13,674 bases of DNA. Source: Gammaproteobacteria bacterium (lineage in GTDB: Bacteria; Pseudomonadota; Gammaproteobacteria; Steroidobacterales; Woeseiaceae). Of this stretch, positions 13,273-13,674 are shown in pieces. Within the stretch, counting starts at the first letter, position 1, and the number at the start of each line of letters is the position of its first letter. The stretch is taken from contig DAOWGY010000032.1 in NCBI GenBank assembly GCA_030641695.1, forward strand, positions 1-13,674, written 5' to 3'. The notes under the pieces are model-generated. The model searched no databases. It was not told the DNA's origin and worked only from the letters and a program-made list of their open reading frames with translations. The position numbers and the translations under genes are program-made.

Positions 13273-13674
13273 CTAATCTGAGAGGCCGCCAAGATCGAAT
13301 GACTTTCCGATCGTAAAGATGAGCGCATGCTCTTCTTCGCCGATCAGGTTGTCATCGGCATACAAGCCGTAGAAGGAGACGTCGAAGTCAGCCACGGTCG
13401 TGCTGTAACCGGCCTCCCAGTAGTCACCGTCAAATTTGTCGTCGAAGGTGCCGTATTTGCCATAGAAGCCTTTGTGCTCCGCGGTGAGCGAATAGAATTG
13501 ATACTCTTGTGTTGGCCCGTCGAAGTTCAGGTACTCGCCGAGTGCCACGTCGAACGTCACGAATCCGTAGCCGGCGCTGAGGTTAACTTCCTGATAGGTG
13601 TCGTCGAAGTCACCCGTGTAGTAGTAGCCCGTGAATCCGATGCCATAGCTGAAATCGCCGAGGGCGCCGCCATA
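13273..13674 (-). CDS. C-terminal part of a putative outer membrane porin (TorF-like), partial
   Basis: The last 133 residues of a gene that continues beyond the window are present; the frame is open to the final base. The protein shows alternating hydrophobic/polar beta strands rich in Gly, Tyr, Phe and Asp (FSYGIGFTGYYYTGDFDDTY, then YQFYSLTAEHKGFYGKYGTF, DFDVSFYGLYADDN), ending FTIGKSFDLGGLSD. This pattern and the position directly upstream of glnK-amtB fit the TorF family of putative porins. The terminal residue is not the usual Phe, so membership should be confirmed from the missing N-terminal part. An internal Met at 13560 is not the gene start. Confidence 0.7.
   Translation of the reverse strand, partial: YGGALGDFSYGIGFTGYYYTGDFDDTYQEVNLSAGYGFVTFDVALGEYLNFDGPTQEYQFYSLTAEHKGFYGKYGTFDDKFDGDYWEAGYSTTVADFDVSFYGLYADDNLIGEEEHALIFTIGKSFDLGGLSD

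Overview
The window looks like chromosomal DNA from a GC-rich gammaproteobacterium. No taxon was computed. The inference rests on three conserved blocks: dapF-DUF484-xerC-hslV, algZ-algR-hemC-hemD-hemX-hemY (the order known from Pseudomonas), and porin-glnK-amtB. Nearly all genes read on the minus strand; only a parA-like gene reads on the plus strand. No rRNA, tRNA, CRISPR array, transposase or phage gene was seen.

Region 1 (1-3108, minus): dapF (lysine/peptidoglycan precursor), a DUF484 protein, xerC (dimer-resolving recombinase) and hslV (protease subunit) form one tight cluster. hslV carries an in-frame TAA at codon 17, just after the catalytic N-terminus. A palindromic repeat starts right after its stop codon and runs off the window edge. 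Region 2 (3109-3846): an orphan ParA-type ATPase is divergent from dapF, with face-to-face overlapping promoter candidates.

Region 3 (3909-10797, minus): a sensor kinase/LytTR regulator pair (AlgZ/AlgR-like) is followed by hemC, hemD, hemX, hemY and an atypical SDR. From hemC on, the genes overlap by 4 to 8 bases or are separated by a few bases, so they are probably translationally coupled. The pathway goes from porphobilinogen to uroporphyrinogen III (HemC, HemD), with two membrane-anchored accessory proteins (HemX, HemY). The SDR gene carries an in-frame insertion of about 108 bp made of one complete and one truncated copy of the repeat found at the window start. A second, unrelated 74-bp inverted repeat forms its 3' end.

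Region 4 (10798-13674, minus): a secreted DUF4124 protein, a strong terminator, then amtB and glnK (ammonium transport and its PII regulator) and the 3' end of a porin-like gene.

The most unusual content is the dispersed palindromic repeat that lives inside a coding sequence without breaking the frame, and the nonsense codon in hslV. The remaining genes are ordinary housekeeping genes.
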